Positions 1 through 11,529 of a stretch of DNA of 64,000 bases are shown here, piece after piece. Under the pieces are notes generated by a model. That model saw only the letters and a list, made by a program, of their open reading frames with translations. It did no database searches and was not told the DNA's origin. This stretch comes from Trileptium ribeirensis. Lineage: Eukaryota; Nematoda; Enoplea; Enoplida; Thoracostomopsidae. Location of the stretch: NCBI GenBank assembly GCA_030248225.1, contig JASANE010012312.1, positions 1 to 64,000 on the forward strand, given 5' to 3'. Position numbers and translations under genes: made by a program. Position 1 is the first letter of the stretch. The number at the start of each line of letters is the position of its first letter.

Positions 1-405
1 CATCCTTCTCCTGTTTCTGACGCAATCGTTCTGATGCTTCAGCTGCTTCTGCAAACAGTGACTGTATGTTGGGTTCGGTGGCGCTTGAAGCAGCCCCCCC
101 TAACGAAACTATCGAAGCAATGGCGCGATTCGCAGCCGGTTGCTCATTATCTAACAACGAGGGTTCAGTGGCGCTTACAGCAGCCCTCCCCTCTTGGGCG
201 TCGGAAATGGATCGTTGGGTAGCGCAAATCCCTGCCCCCCTTTTGCATCTCCTCGACCCAATCTAACCTTAGATTTCTGTGAGAACTGGTCAAATCTTCA
301 ACCAGGGTGCATTTACTCACCCTTTCCCCAGGGCCTCGTCGTCATCAGCATGGGGGCCAGACTCGGCATCATTTATATCATTATTCATCTGAAATAGGAG
401 AATAA
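1..405 (-). pseudogene. N-terminal part of the left ORF copy, with indels
   Basis: This is the neighbouring unit's copy of the 300-codon ORF at 2100-3002, cut by the window edge. Relative to that copy it has several one-base insertions (around 238-245, 313 and 327-330), so the frame is broken. The rest of this copy lies outside the window. The differences show that one copy in the array has already decayed, unless they are sequencing errors in homopolymers, where they fall. Confidence 0.6.
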
Positions 406-1018
406 TCATGTAATTATACCTCCAACAGAGGCTATTGAAACTTTAAGACATTTTGGAGCTATATAAAGACTCTTTTCTATTCAAGATAATTTTGAAATTC
501 CTGACATTTTCTTTCGTTAAGAATTTTCCTACCCTGGTCAGGTCTTCTACCAGGTTATACTGTGCCATCATTAGGCTCACATAACATTCACAGATAAGAA
601 ATGAAAATTTGTAATTCATTTTATTGTTATTACACATCTGGAAATCATTTTTGCTAAAACAGCTCTTAGTCAGCTGTTCATAATCCATTATTCCGCGTGG
701 AATCTTCTTTCAAAGCCATGTAAATCTGAAATTGTTCATTTGCAAATTTTTCTAAGTGTCGGACATGCACAACGCATCGCTTAAGGGGAATGCCCTAATT
801 TTGGTCTCTAAATGGTAATTTTGTAATATTTTCATTTCAAAAAGCAAAAATACCACAGCCGTTTTAGCCGCGTGGAGCTGGGTAGACCGTCGCCCAGCTC
901 CACCCGTTTCCACCCCAGCGCTACGATGAAGCAACAGGTTGGTTTTGCTTTGCTAAATTATAAACCAAGTTAGTTTATAAGCAATGCATAATATAGAGAA
1001 ATCGAATATTTAAAATAA

Positions 1019-1046
1019 CTAGTATCTCGCAAGCGAGGGTGAAACG
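1019..1046 (-). mobile_element. Helitron-like 3' terminus
   Basis: Read on the minus strand: GTTTCACC, a hairpin with 5-bp stem CTCGC/GCGAG (1026-1037), three bases, then CTAG followed by T (end at 1019). A short GC hairpin about ten bases before CTRR, inserted before a T, is the standard Helitron 3' end. The 5' end (TC) was not located. Confidence 0.5.
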
Positions 1047-2099
1047 GGGCGTTAATTTATTTTGTTTAATCAAATGCAACAGGTTATATTTGATGTATAT
1101 ATCACCTAAAACCTCTTGAACCATGAACACATTGAAAATCCTAAAACCTAGTTGACCCCAAACCCATCAAAAACACATGAAAACGCATCACGTATTTGTG
1201 CTGGTCTCTAGACAACCAAACCATCGTATTCAAACTACAGGAAACCTATGCAGACAAATAAATTCTTCATGACCTGTAAATAATAAGTACGTAAACAAAT
1301 AACTGAGGACAATGTATATTCTGGGAAATGGGTTCATTTATCTTAACCCATTAAAAACCCATAAAATACGCACGCTGGACTCTAGATAATCAAATCATTG
1401 TATTCAAGTTTCAGAAATACCTATATACATAGATCATACTTAATGCCATACCATGCACGCAATAATAATCAGACACTTTGAAAACGTGTTACATTTTGGA
1501 AATAGGGCTCGTTTACAGTAAAACCCTTGAAATTAGGAACAACCGAATACCAAACTCCACTGAATATCGAGTATTCGGCCGAAAACCGAATATTAGCAGG
1601 AATAACCTTGTTGCATGTCATCAATGGTAAGATTACTTTGTGTTCACTACTGTTTGTTTTGTACTGCTGTTCATCCTAACTGTAGGCGATTATCAAGGTT
1701 TGTTGTTGTCTCCTCAGCTGCGATCAGTAAAATTTCCCAATCGAATGCTATATTTTATGATCCCATGTGGGCCGATCGGGGAGTCAGTTTGCTCGCATAT
1801 CACTGCTCAGCAAATGGACGAATATTACCGGATTGTAGTTTCGTCGCGCATCCACTTATAGAGGAGCATAATTTGAAATAGACGAGGTTACAGCCACTTA
1901 GAAATGCATACGGCAAAAGATAATGGCAACACGAATAATATTATACTGCTTTAGTTTCGGCTGTTTGTTGACCGCCAGCGGTCGGAACGTACTAACAAAT
2001 TTGGTAGAAGTCTAAAGTGTACCAACTGAAGGCAGTAACACACTCCACTACCTCACCACATTTCATTATGTTCACCACAGGTCGTAAATGCAACCGCGG

Positions 2100-3002
2100 T
2101 CACTTTTCAAGCTCTTCACTAGTATATTTGTATATAGTCGCACAAGTCACCAGTAAGTGACCATTCCATGAACCAGAGTCTTTGAAGTGGATCTGGTCTT
2201 CACTAGTCGCACGAAACGTAGCCTCAATGATATCCTCCCGGATCTTATCAACCTCTTCATCAGAGAAGGTTCTATCCTGATAATCTGCAGCAATGATAAC
2301 CAATTCTAGCGCCTTACTGGCTACTTCCTTATAACTCTTAGCTGGGGATGTTTTAAGAGCGTCAGGTGTAGCGCCAGTGGCTTCTACAGACTCTCGATTG
2401 CGCTTTACAGCGCTTCTATCCACTTGCTCCGCCACAGCAGTGCTCGGGCCTGCAATAGGCTGATCCTGCTGACGTGGCTCAATCGGTTTAGCTTTATCAG
2501 TGAGTTTGGTGTAACCACCAATCTCGATTTGTTTCCTGATGAAGGAGCCAGTTTTCTTCTTTCCAGCTCTACTTCTCCTGTGAACGGGCCGTACCACATC
2601 CTTCTCCTGTTTCTGACGCAATCGTTCTGATGCTTCAGCTGCTTCTGCAAACAGTGACTGTATGTTAGGTTCGGTGGCGCTTGAAGCAGCCCCCCCTAAC
2701 GAAACTATTGAAGCAATGGCGCGATTCGCAGCCGGTTGCTCATTATCTAACAACGAGGGTTCAGTGGCGCTTACAGCAGCCCTCCCCTCTTGGGCGTCGG
2801 AGATGGATCGTTCGGTAGCGCAAATTGCTGCCCCCCTTTGCATCTCCTCGACCCAATCTAACCTTAGATTCTCTGTAGAACTGGTCAAATTTTCAACCAG
2901 GGTGCATTTATCACCCTTTCCCAGGGCCTCGTCGTCATCAGCATGGGGGCCAGACTCGGCATCATTTATATTATTATTCATCTGAAATAGGAGAATAATC
3001 AT
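2100..3002 (-). CDS. Retroelement ORF1/gag-like protein with a DUF4780-like C-terminus
   Basis: This is a 300-codon open frame. The likely start is the second methionine (about 2981), before an acidic Asn/Asp-rich stretch. Residues 1-150 are low-complexity, Ala/Glu/Ser-rich, with repeated 'SATEP'-type motifs. Residues ~140-170 are basic (RRSRAGKKK), a possible nucleic-acid-binding or nuclear-localisation patch. Residues ~222-300 contain SYKEVASKAL...DEEVDKIRE...GSWNGHLLVTC, which resembles the C-terminal domain (DUF4780-like, from memory) of gag/ORF1 proteins in invertebrate retroelements. No RT or other enzyme is encoded in the unit, so this is a gag-only or truncated element. A decayed copy lies at 1-405, and only the last dozen codons survive at 4693-4729. 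The frame is intact; the family call is moderate. Confidence 0.55.
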   Translation of the reverse strand: MIILLFQMNNNINDAESGPHADDDEALGKGDKCTLVENLTSSTENLRLDWVEEMQRGAAICATERSISDAQEGRAAVSATEPSLLDNEQPAANRAIASIVSLGGAASSATEPNIQSLFAEAAEASERLRQKQEKDVVRPVHRRSRAGKKKTGSFIRKQIEIGGYTKLTDKAKPIEPRQQDQPIAGPSTAVAEQVDRSAVKRNRESVEATGATPDALKTSPAKSYKEVASKALELVIIAADYQDRTFSDEEVDKIREDIIEATFRATSEDQIHFKDSGSWNGHLLVTCATIYKYTSEELEK

Positions 3003-3611
3003 GTAATTATACCTCCAACAGAGGCTATTGAAACTTTAAGACATTTTGGAGCTATATAAAAACTCTTTTCTATTCAAGATAATTTTGAAATTCCTGACAT
3101 TTTCTTTCGTTAAGAATTTTCCTACCCTGGTCAGGTCTTCGACCAGGTTATACTGTGCCATCATTAGGCTCACATAACATTCACAGATAAGAAATGAAAA
3201 TTTGTAATTCATTTTATTGTTATTACACATCTGGAAATCATTTTTGCTAAAACAGCTCTTAGTCAGCTGTTCATAATCCATTATTCCGCGTGGAATCTTC
3301 TTTCAAAGCCATGTAAATCTGAAATTGTTCATTTGCAAATTTTTCTAAGTGTCGGACATGCACAACGCATCGCTTAAGGGGAATGCCCTAATTTTGGTCT
3401 CTAAATGGTAATTTTGTAATATTTTCATTTCAAAAAGCAAAAATACCACAGCCGTTTTAGCCGCGTGGAGCTGGGTAGACCGTCGCCCAGCTCCACCCGT
3501 TTCCACCCCAGCGCTACGATGAAGCAACAGGTTGGTTTTGCTTTGTTAAATTATAAACCAAGTTAGTTTATAAGCAATGCATAATATAGAGAAATCGAAT
3601 ATTTAAAATAA

Positions 3612-3639
3612 CTAGTATCTCGCAAGCGAGGGTGAAACG
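3612..3639 (-). mobile_element. Helitron-like 3' terminus, second tandem unit
   Basis: Identical in form to the end at 1019: hairpin CTCGC/GCGAG at 3619-3630, then CTAG-T with the end at 3612. It is carried along by the 2.6-kb duplication. Confidence 0.5.
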
Positions 3640-4692
3640 GGGCGTTAATTTATTTTGTTTAATCAAATGCAACAGGTTATATTTGATGTATATATCACCT
3701 AAAACCTCTTGAACCATGAACACATTGAAAATCCTAAAACCTAGTTGACCCCAAACCCATCAAAAACACATGAAAACGCATCACGTATTTGTGCTGGTCT
3801 CTAGACAACCAAACCATCGTATTCAAACTACAGGAAACCTATGCAGACAAATAAATTCTTCATGACCTGTAAATAATACGTACGTAAACAAATAACTGAG
3901 GACAATGTATATTCTGGGAAATGGGTTCATTTATCTTAACCCATTAAAAACCCATAAAATACGCACGCTGGACTCTAGATAATCAAATCATTGTATTCAA
4001 GTTTCAGAAATACCTATATACATAGATCATACTTAATGCCATACCATGCACGCAATACATAATCAGACACTTGAAAACGTGTTACATTTTGGAAATAGGG
4101 CTCGTTTACAGTAAAACCCTTGAAATTAGGGAACGACCGAATACCAAACTCCACTGAATATCGAGTATTCGGCCGAAAACCGAATATTAGCAGGAATAAC
4201 CTTGTTGCATGTCATCAATGGTAAGATTACTTTGTGTTCACTACTGTTTGTTTTGTACTGCTGTTCATCCTAACTGTAGGCGATTATCAAGGTTTGTTGT
4301 TGTCTCCTCAGCTGCGATCAGTAAAATTTCCCAATCGAATGCTATATTTTATGATCCCATGTGGGCCGATCGGGGAGTCAGTTTGCTCGCATATCACTGC
4401 TCAGCAAATGGACGAATATTACCGGATTGTAGTTTCGTCGCGCATCCACTTATAGAGGAGCATAATTTGAAATAGACGAGGTTACAGCCACTTAGAAATG
4501 CATACGGCAAAAGATAATGGCAACACGAATAATATTATACTGCTTTAGTTTCGACTGTTTGTTGACCGCCAGCGGTCGGAACGTACTAACAAATTTGGTA
4601 GAAGTCTAAAGTGTACCAACTGAAGGCAGTAACACACTCCACTACCTCACCACATTTCATTATGTTCACCACAGGTCGTAAATGCAACCGCG

Positions 4693-4729
4693 GTCACTTT
4701 TCAAGCTCTTCACTAGTATATTTGTATAT
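4693..4729 (-). pseudogene. C-terminal stub of the repeated ORF at the array edge
   Basis: The last twelve codons of the 300-codon ORF (ending EELEK and stop) recur here. Beyond 4729 the sequence is unrelated. This fixes the right edge of the tandem array inside the ORF. Confidence 0.7.
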
Positions 4730-5689
4730 CGCAACGTTTAAAGACATAGTATGCGATCAGGACCAAGTATTGTAACAAAAATCGTAATAATCACGCTTAA
4801 ATTTTGATCATTTCACGGATTTTGGAGCTACTCGGTTTTCGGGCCGAATAGTGTTATATTCGGCCGAATACGGAACCCCGAATATTGGTCGATCCCTACT
4901 TGAAACCCCATGAAAACGTATAATATAGTGAAGCTGGACTCTTTATAGCAAAACTATAGTATCCCATGTGCTTGATAACCTAATAACCACCCATTGTAAG
5001 ATAAAGACAAGCAATGACACGACGAAATCTGAAAAATCGCTACTCCGAGCAAAGGGTTTACGGGCCATACTCGGGCCCACAGCGGCTCAGAGAGGACGTT
5101 AACAAAGCTGTAGATCTCGATTACCTGATTCTGCATGGCGGTTTCCATTTTTCGATGCGATGCCTGTGTCGCGAGATATGGACTGCGAGACACGGGTACC
5201 CGTATAATCAGATTTGGAAAACAACCTTTAAAAACCTGTCTTGCCATTTTAACACGCAATATATGGTTGGACTTTCAACTAATGGTACATCGCCATCACT
5301 TTTGCTATCGAACCACAAAATTTTGTCAAAATCAGCCTGTCCGAAAATAAGTTATGAATGACAAAAAGGAAATTTTCTCAATTTTCTTGCAACGCCCTCA
5401 ATAGAAACTCCGAACGCGTCGCTCGCTCCGTTTCAAATATCTAATACCAATATCTTCACAAACGTGATTTACAATTATAGCAATGCTTAAAATAAATACA
5501 TAACTTCACAAATAAAATTTACAAGAACCGATTCAGGTAGATGGCAAAAAACGGGCTGATAAAAGCACCAAAGAACCGATAGACAACGCCATGATAACAT
5601 TTCTGCCAAATGACGTGGTATCCAAGGAGAACAAGCACATGGCGAGCCTTGTATGCTCATAATGCACGCAATCAAAAAATTACCAATAC
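4730..5689. other. Non-coding stretch between the tandem array and the KH2 exon
   Basis: No supported gene. A palindromic TATTCGGCCGAATA-type segment lies at about 4845-4875 and is related to ones at 1570-1590 and 4160-4190 in the tandem units, probably a decayed transposon. Open frames on both strands at 4954-5361 overlap each other and match nothing I recognise. The next FMR1-like exon downstream of KH2 was not found here. Confidence 0.5.
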
Positions 5690-5887
5690 CTCGGGTCCCG
5701 GTGAGACGCTGCTTTGTGCTTGATTATCACCTTCAATTTTGACTCTAACTACGCCGCTTTTGTCGACAATTTCCTGGATTGTTTTGCCACTTTTGCCGAT
5801 AACTTTCCCGACCATGTGCCTCGGAACCGAAAACGATTTATCCGAAAACTCGAGCAAATTCCGGGCTTTTACTGCAGCATCCGGATT
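5690..5887 (-). CDS. FMR1: FMR1-like exon: KH2 domain
   Basis: A 198-bp exon (66 codons, phase 0) after acceptor TATTTTAG, with donor GTATTG. It encodes [19 protein letters not shown], then [15 protein letters not shown] with KH2 loop GKSG, then [14 protein letters not shown]. These match FMRP KH2 closely, and the Ile after the GxxG loop that corresponds to the human I304N disease site is conserved. It ends in a short Ser/Pro-rich tail. The following exon (VPFVFVGTK...LL.YHL) was not found in the remaining 5.7 kb on this strand. Confidence 0.94.
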
Positions 5888-6360
5888 CTAAAATATTTTG
5901 CACCTAATGACAGATAAACCGACAGAAAGCGCCAGCTTCCCAATACAGTCATGCTACGTTACGCAGAGCATGAAATTTTTTGACGTAAAACATGTAATAT
6001 GTTTATTACATATAGACGTCGAATATCTTTATGTTCACTTTATTATCAATCAAAGTTATCCAGACACATTCTGAACTTGTCTGTATTAAATGAACTTTTA
6101 GACGAATGTAAGCATAGCGTTCAATAATATTTCTGCAACAGTTGCACCCATGGTGTCCCATACAAATTTCCAAAGATCGCCCAATCAAACAGCTTATTCT
6201 CTATAAACATGGCGTAAGAAGCAGGCGACTGTAGGTAAGGAACAAGATGCTAAATGACGAAACGCAAGAAATTTCTTCGATTGTAAATAATAATTTTTTG
6301 CATTTCTCGTTCTATGATAATGACAAAGCTAAACAAATTAAATATAATCATTTTGTTTAC

Positions 6361-6528
6361 ATCAGCGATAACTTTGAAGGTGCACGTGTCTTCGATGAGT
6401 TGAATATCACGGACACCAGGCACGTTTCGCGCTGCTTGAATATTACTCCCGTGCGAGCCAATTGCAAGACCCATTAGCTCTTCGGCAACCGAAAATTGCT
6501 CCATCGATGCACCAGAAACTGAATTGTT
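6361..6528 (-). CDS. FMR1: FMR1-like exon: KH1 domain
   Basis: A 168-bp exon (56 codons, phase 0 at both ends) after acceptor TTTGTAG, with donor GTAAAC. It encodes [20 protein letters not shown], with the KH1 loop GSHG, then ARNVPGV and EDTCTF, all hallmarks of FMRP KH1 (MGLAIGTHGxNI...ARxVPGV...EDTCTF). The Gly of MGLAIG is conserved; its mutation in the human protein impairs function. Confidence 0.93.
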
Positions 6529-6981
6529 CTACAAACAAGAAAACGTTCACAAACTAATCAATTTTGCATATCTATATGAACGGCAACAAAAATTATACAT
6601 GGTACGCTGCTAAAACAACATTTATCTGCAAAACAATATCATTGTAAGCTCAACAAGTTTAAAATTGCGCTCACATATTTTGAGTTTAAAAACCAAAAAC
6701 TTTTTGTAAACACAAAAATCACCTAAATCTAAACATACTATGAAAGAAATCCCTAAACTAAATTGAAAACAGGAAACCAAAACTCATTTAGCTTTGCAAC
6801 AATTATTATCTATACAATTCATGTCTATGTTTAGCCTGTTACACGTTTTAGCGTATTGTGGATCGATTTGGCCCATTTATTTGATGGTTATGCTTGCCAG
6901 TTTTTTTCCAGATTAGCTAAAATAACAGTGAGCAAAACCTACATATAATCCAGAAAAAGATCATGTACTAACTGACGATAA

Positions 6982-7003
6982 CGTCATCGTCGAAACGATG
7001 ACG
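6982..7003 (-). other. Intronic hairpin with a UUCG-type loop
   Basis: A perfect 9-bp stem, CGTCATCGT/ACGATGACG, with a four-base loop that reads TTCG on the gene's (minus) strand. It begins about 60 bases past the exon at 7062-7178. CGTCAT recurs just beside it (6969-6985 and 7012-7018). It could form in the FMR1-like pre-mRNA. Confidence 0.5.
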
Positions 7004-7061
7004 AAAATATCACGTCATAGTTTTAGTAAATACCTCAAAACTTTTTATTTATAAAACTGAC

Positions 7062-7178
7062 TTGCAACTGTTTGGCAGCCTCGGCAGTACGTCCCAAAAG
7101 CGTCACTTTTTGTCGCAAGTCACGAAGATACATATCGATGAGCATTAGACTGCGACGGTAAGCCGAATCTTCGCAGGT
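7062..7178 (-). CDS. FMR1: FMR1-like exon: MLIDM helix before KH1
   Basis: A 117-bp exon (39 codons) after acceptor TTTAG. It encodes SLMLIDMYLRDLRQKV and ends AEAAKQLQ, matching AHMLIDMHFRSLRTKL...EEASKQL in FMRP. The donor is GTCAGT, a variant of the consensus. Phase is 0 at both ends. Confidence 0.88.
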
Positions 7179-7179
7179 C

Positions 7180-9837
7180 TAAACAAATACAATTGTTATC
7201 ATAGTAAGCCTATATTCAAGACATTCATTTCATAAAAAAATAAGTTTTACTACCACTCCTGGTTTTCCTACCAACGCATATATTTTTTGTAGCGCAAACA
7301 AGTATCCAAAAGCGGAAAAATATATAAAACAAAATGCACTGACCTCTATATACTCTGGGCTCTCCAGATTGGGGGTGGGCGGCTGGCATTTTTCGGTTCC
7401 CTGGTTCTTGCCCCCTGGCAAAATTTTGGGCTACCGCCTACGGTTCAAGACTTCTCGGCAAATTTTTCAGTTCCCAATTGGTCTGAAGAACATAAAATTT
7501 GATCAAAATTTGTACTAAAATTCTGTTCTGAAGCCAAAAATTTCGCAAATTTTGTTCTAAAATCCTTTTTCTATCCAGCAAAAGCATTTTGGCAGTGATT
7601 CTGGCATGATTTTTAACCGTTTTTCTCTTGGAAAAATGTCCCCTGGCAAAATCGGGCGCCCCCCGGTTCGGAACCCGAAGCCCCTGGAACATACCCCTAC
7701 CAATATTTTCAGCGAATGGAAAGCCCATAACCAAAGACATTCAGTTCAATCTAGCACTACTGCTAAATTTCCTACCAATGCATATATTTTTGGTACAAAA
7801 ACAAGCACCTACAAGCAGGGTAAAATAAAATATAGTGTGGTACTGATATGTCCATCTTTCCGTTAAACCGATACTTGCCAGCAAAGCATCAAGAGTAGTT
7901 ATAGGGGAAGGGGTAATGGCCATTTATACCCAGCTTACCAGCCCCTATTAGCTGCCTTCCCACATCCGAAAGTATGGCCACTTAAATTTGTAATTTTGAT
8001 CAGCAGAAAATTTTTCCCACGTCAGCAAGGTGCAATTTTATCGCATTTCGGTATTTGTTGCTCACCTAAGTTATAACATGCAGAGTCAAACTCAAGCTGG
8101 GGAGCGTAACCTATATGCAGGCTATGCGTTCTCGACATACTAAGCTTAAGCTGAGGCCCTTATATGAAGCATATACTGAGCCTAAGACTTAAGTCAGAAG
8201 CTACCACACCCCCCCCCGTACTCCTCGCATTAGGATATAACGCTAGACTTGGACCAACTGCAAAATACACGCATATAAATATATACATATCACGGAGTAA
8301 CAGGAATTTCGGTTTGGGTTCCAGCGAAATCGAGTTCCGGCAAAAACCATACTGGAACCGGAATTCCGGTAAAAAATTTTCTCATTTATTTCTTCATCTA
8401 TCAACCAAACATACGTTATATACATAGTTATCAAGCTCAATCACAACGAAACAAAAGAAAACATTAACTGAGCAAATTGTCTTAAAAACATAACTATTAC
8501 ACACAATTTCAGTAGGAATTTTTCACCTTGACCCTTCAGGAGTTTGTTAACAAACAAATCCATGTGGGAAGCAACAATTTTACCCATTCAAAGATCTATG
8601 GTGTTTGTTCGAATTAAGTAGTTCCAAATTGATATTAATAAGACAATCTAGGCTGCTTAGAAATGCTTAGCTATAAGTTTGGCTAACATAAATTGCGTGA
8701 TGCTTGTGAATTTTGTAAATCAGTCTACAGTGGAGTAAAGTAACATATCTGCAACGCAACCAGAGACAACGTTGTCGGTAATGAATTGTATTCGTTGAAA
8801 CAGTGCGGAACAGTATCAGTTTGTATTATTTAGCATTTTGGCCAGAAAATCAGCACTATTTAGCCAACGGGCAACGCTATCTGATCACTGATTAGATATA
8901 TTATAGTATGTCATAGTAACTTCGTTAATATATTTTATTAATATAACGATAGGTATATAATATAATATCTTCCATGCATTGACCTCTTCCTCCAGCCCAT
9001 GAACTCAGGTAAGACCTAGTCCATAGAATCTCCTATTGCCAGATGCTCGTCGCAACTCTAACGCTCAAAGGATGATAGTCTACGATATGTCGGGAAATTT
9101 GTCATACTTCAAACCCTAAAAACTGTTTGTTTTCGCTGCACTAAGATTCTCCGGCTAATAACCAAATCAAAACACTAACAATAACATTTTGACTTGATTA
9201 TTGGTGTGAAGGTGCCGCTGTACTAATTCTTAGCAGTCTGAAGTGCACATAGAAGGAATTATTGGGCATCCAAACACAAGATCATTGCAATACAGCTGGA
9301 CCGTCCATAATGTGGCGGGTGACACACCACAAAATCCAGATCCCTGTCCAAATTGGCGCCAAACCGAAATGTCCCACTGAAAAAATGTCGCCTAGGGTAG
9401 AAATACGGGTAAAAGTTTGCAAAAATACATACGAGTCTTTAAATTTACTAATTTTTCCATTAGTTTTGTCACCGCAGACAAACATTATGGAGCGGGGGCT
9501 AGCCATTCGCACAGCTCGCTACTATTATGTATTATATAATGCCACTACAATATCATATACTGTGGTTAATTTGACTGTGAAAACATCTAATGTGGCTATC
9601 GAACAGTAAAATATGTATCTTAACTGGTGAAACACAATAATACCTATGCTTACGCTCCAAATTCACACATATTGCACCGATACAACTAGTAACTATATTG
9701 AGTTTGCAGAACGTAGTGAAGCATAGGTACGTCTACGGGTTTGCGTGCACAGCCAATCAGCTCTCCATAGCATACGTCGATATGCTATATGTAGATATCA
9801 CACAATACCGCACAAGTCAGAACAAAATTAACACTGG
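7180..9837. other. FMR1-like intron, no gene seen
   Basis: AT-rich intron sequence with short similar stretches such as 7250-7310 and 7760-7810 (CCTACCAANGCATATATTTTT occurs twice), suggesting a degenerate repeat. There is a C-homopolymer at 8208-8217. No coding signal was supported. Confidence 0.4.
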
Positions 9838-10500
9838 CAATAAGTTTCCCATGCCCGAAAACCCCCAAGTGCAATCTATCAAGATCCCAGGACGTCCCAA
9901 TACAATTAGGAATTTTGGGTCGATAAGCCATGGAGGCGCCATACCCCCCGTGCACATGGAACCATCAGTCGCAGAGTAAAAACAATGAGTTTCCCATGCC
10001 CAAAAACCCCTAAATAAAACTTTTCACCCGCCCAGGACGTCAGAGAAAATTTTCCAATTTTGGGTCGGGGAACCATTGAGGCAGCATGCCTCAAACCCCA
10101 TAACTCTAGAACCAGAGCATTAATCGAAAAACAACAAAAGAGGCATCGGTATTTATCATTCTACCATGAAATAAAACCAACCAGAGATAAAAATTCGATA
10201 GTTGAGACAAAAATAACCTTGCTTCCGTGAATGGTATATACTAAAATGGGGTAAAATTGAGCCAAAAACCCACATTTTGACCCCTGACCCCGGAACCAGA
10301 CCCCAAATCAAAAAACACTCGGGGATGTACACGGTAACTCGACTATGCCGGTCCGGTCCGAATGAGCCCAAGGTCATGAAAATCGGTTCAGGCGTTCTCG
10401 AGTTATGGCCGATCACACACACACAGACGGAATCTAAAAGATTTAATATCTGCAACACGCAATCTCCACTACATTTCACTACGTTCTGATAACCAACTAT
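9838..10500. repeat. Dispersed repeat family, copy 1 (two partial units)
   Basis: Contains ATGAGTTTCCCATGCCC, CCCAGGACGTC and ATTTTGGGTCG twice (9838-9925 and 9985-10070). It continues through GAAATAAAACCAACC..GAGA and ends in a CTCGAGTTATGGCCGATCAC stretch followed by CACACACACAGACGG. The same order recurs at 11290-11520 and 12840-13460. Decayed non-autonomous element, family unknown; the CAGACA-rich end is common in invertebrate repeats. Confidence 0.6.
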
Positions 10501-10516
10501 ATCAATGTACTTAAAA

Positions 10517-10970
10517 ATTCAACCACACCCTAACAGTTTATTCCGCCACGGGTTCGTGTTTCTCTCCCATTTTGAGACGATGCGGTAGGGCCAATACAGT
10601 ACATCTTTTTAAACAGTTGGACTTGAAAATTCAAAAACAACCAAATAGTTTATGTCGCCACCGGTTCGTGCTCCCCACCATAGTCTGAGACCATGCGGAA
10701 GAGCCACTACAGTACACTTTTTAACAGCTGGACTTGGAAATTCAACCACAACCGAACACTTTATGCCGTAACTTGTTAATGCGCCTCTAATCGAAGTCTG
10801 ATACCACGCGGAAGGGCCACTACAGTACACCTTCTTAAACAGTTTGAACTTGAACATTGAACCACACCCCAACAGCTTATGCCGCCACCCACAGGTCGTG
10901 CTTCCATCTCCAAATTCTGATACCACTACAGAAGAGTCACTACAGTAACCCTTCTCAAACATTTGGATAC
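10517..10970. repeat. Degenerate tandem repeat, about 113-116 bp, four units
   Basis: Units begin with ATTCAACCACACCCTAACAG-like sequence at about 10517, 10630, 10740 and 10856. Each contains TTATNCCGCCAC, a GGTTCGTG-like segment and GGGCCACTACAGTACAC. The long minus-strand frame across it (10609-10962) is periodic because of the repeat and is not supported as a gene. Confidence 0.75.
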
Positions 10971-11114
10971 TTCAAAAATATACACACCACTTGTGTTAAA
11001 CTGCTATACATGGAATCAGTCTTAGCAAATAAACTTTCGTTTGTTTGCCACCACAAAACTTTTTGGTTATCTGTCACTTGAAACCGAGTGAATTGGTTTT
11101 CGCAAATAACGTAC

Positions 11115-11208
11115 CGTAATATGAAGCTGGTTATTGACCGGATCACATTTGACAAGGACGTTGCCGACGGCTTTTACAAAATCGGAATGTGTTTCTTGCT
11201 TTAGGCAA
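11115..11208 (-). CDS. FMR1: FMR1-like exon: KAVG segment of the N-terminal domain
   Basis: A 94-bp exon with acceptor GTTCTAG and donor GTACGT. After the split Ser it encodes CLKQETHSDFVKAVGN and ends DPVNNQLHIT, corresponding to CAKEAAHKDFKKAVGA...DPENYQLVIL in FMRP. This begins the KH0-like fold that follows the Tudor repeats. It ends in phase 0. Confidence 0.87.
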
Positions 11209-11289
11209 CTAGAACACCGACTATAGACGATAATATTAGTTCAAACCAAACGATATAATCGCTGAAGCCAACGTGCAAAGGCAAAAACA

Positions 11290-11520
11290 AATCTCATGAA
11301 CTATGGCGGGCCGATGAACCATGGCGCGCCATATCCCCGTACGCATAAAACCATGGGTCGCAGAGCAAAACCAACACGAGCAATGAGTTTGCCATGCCCG
11401 AAAACGTTTCAGCTGCCCAGGACGTCAGAGCAAATTTTAAAATTTTGGGCCGACGGGGTGCCATACCTCAAACCATATGAAGCGGAGCCTTAATGGATAC
11501 AAGAGGCATCGGTATTTATC
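11290..11520. repeat. Dispersed repeat family, copy 2 (short)
   Basis: Shares GCAATGAGTTTGCCATGCCC, GCCCAGGACGTCAGAG, AATTTTGGGCCGA and GAGGCATCGGTATTTATC with the copies at 9838-10500 and 12840-13460. Confidence 0.55.
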
Positions 11521-11529
11521 GTTTTACTA

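Larger units (their letters stand above)
1..4729. repeat. 2.6-kb tandem duplication, two near-identical units
   Basis: Bases 1 to about 2135 match bases 2595 to 4729 almost base for base (offset 2593-2596 depending on small indels). Every element recurs: the minus-strand ORF, an AT-rich spacer, a Helitron-like end and a TTCGGCCGAA-containing segment. The match stops sharply at about 4729, inside the ORF, and continues beyond the left window edge. The near-identity implies a recent tandem duplication or an assembly duplication. Within the spacer, an ACCCATNAAAAAC...CTGG..CTCTAGA segment occurs twice in degenerate form (about 1158 and 1349, again at 3752 and 3943), with a weaker third relative near 4900. 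Confidence 0.95.

Noticed and set aside
1615..1881. Short ORFs with a hydrophobic, signal-peptide-like start in the tandem unit (also at 4209-4475)
   Set aside because: They survive in both copies only because the copies are nearly identical; no domain and no coding bias visible.
5540..5640. Plus-strand peptide STKEPIDNAMITF resembling the FMRP segment after KH2 (GTKDSIANATVLL), and a minus-strand VLLGYHV
   Set aside because: The first is on the wrong strand and only partly matches; the second would need an intron of about 50 bases and lacks the flanking VGTK motif. Both fit chance.
10609..10962. 117-codon minus-strand ORF
   Set aside because: It coincides with the ~115-bp tandem repeat and its peptide is periodic; no domain.
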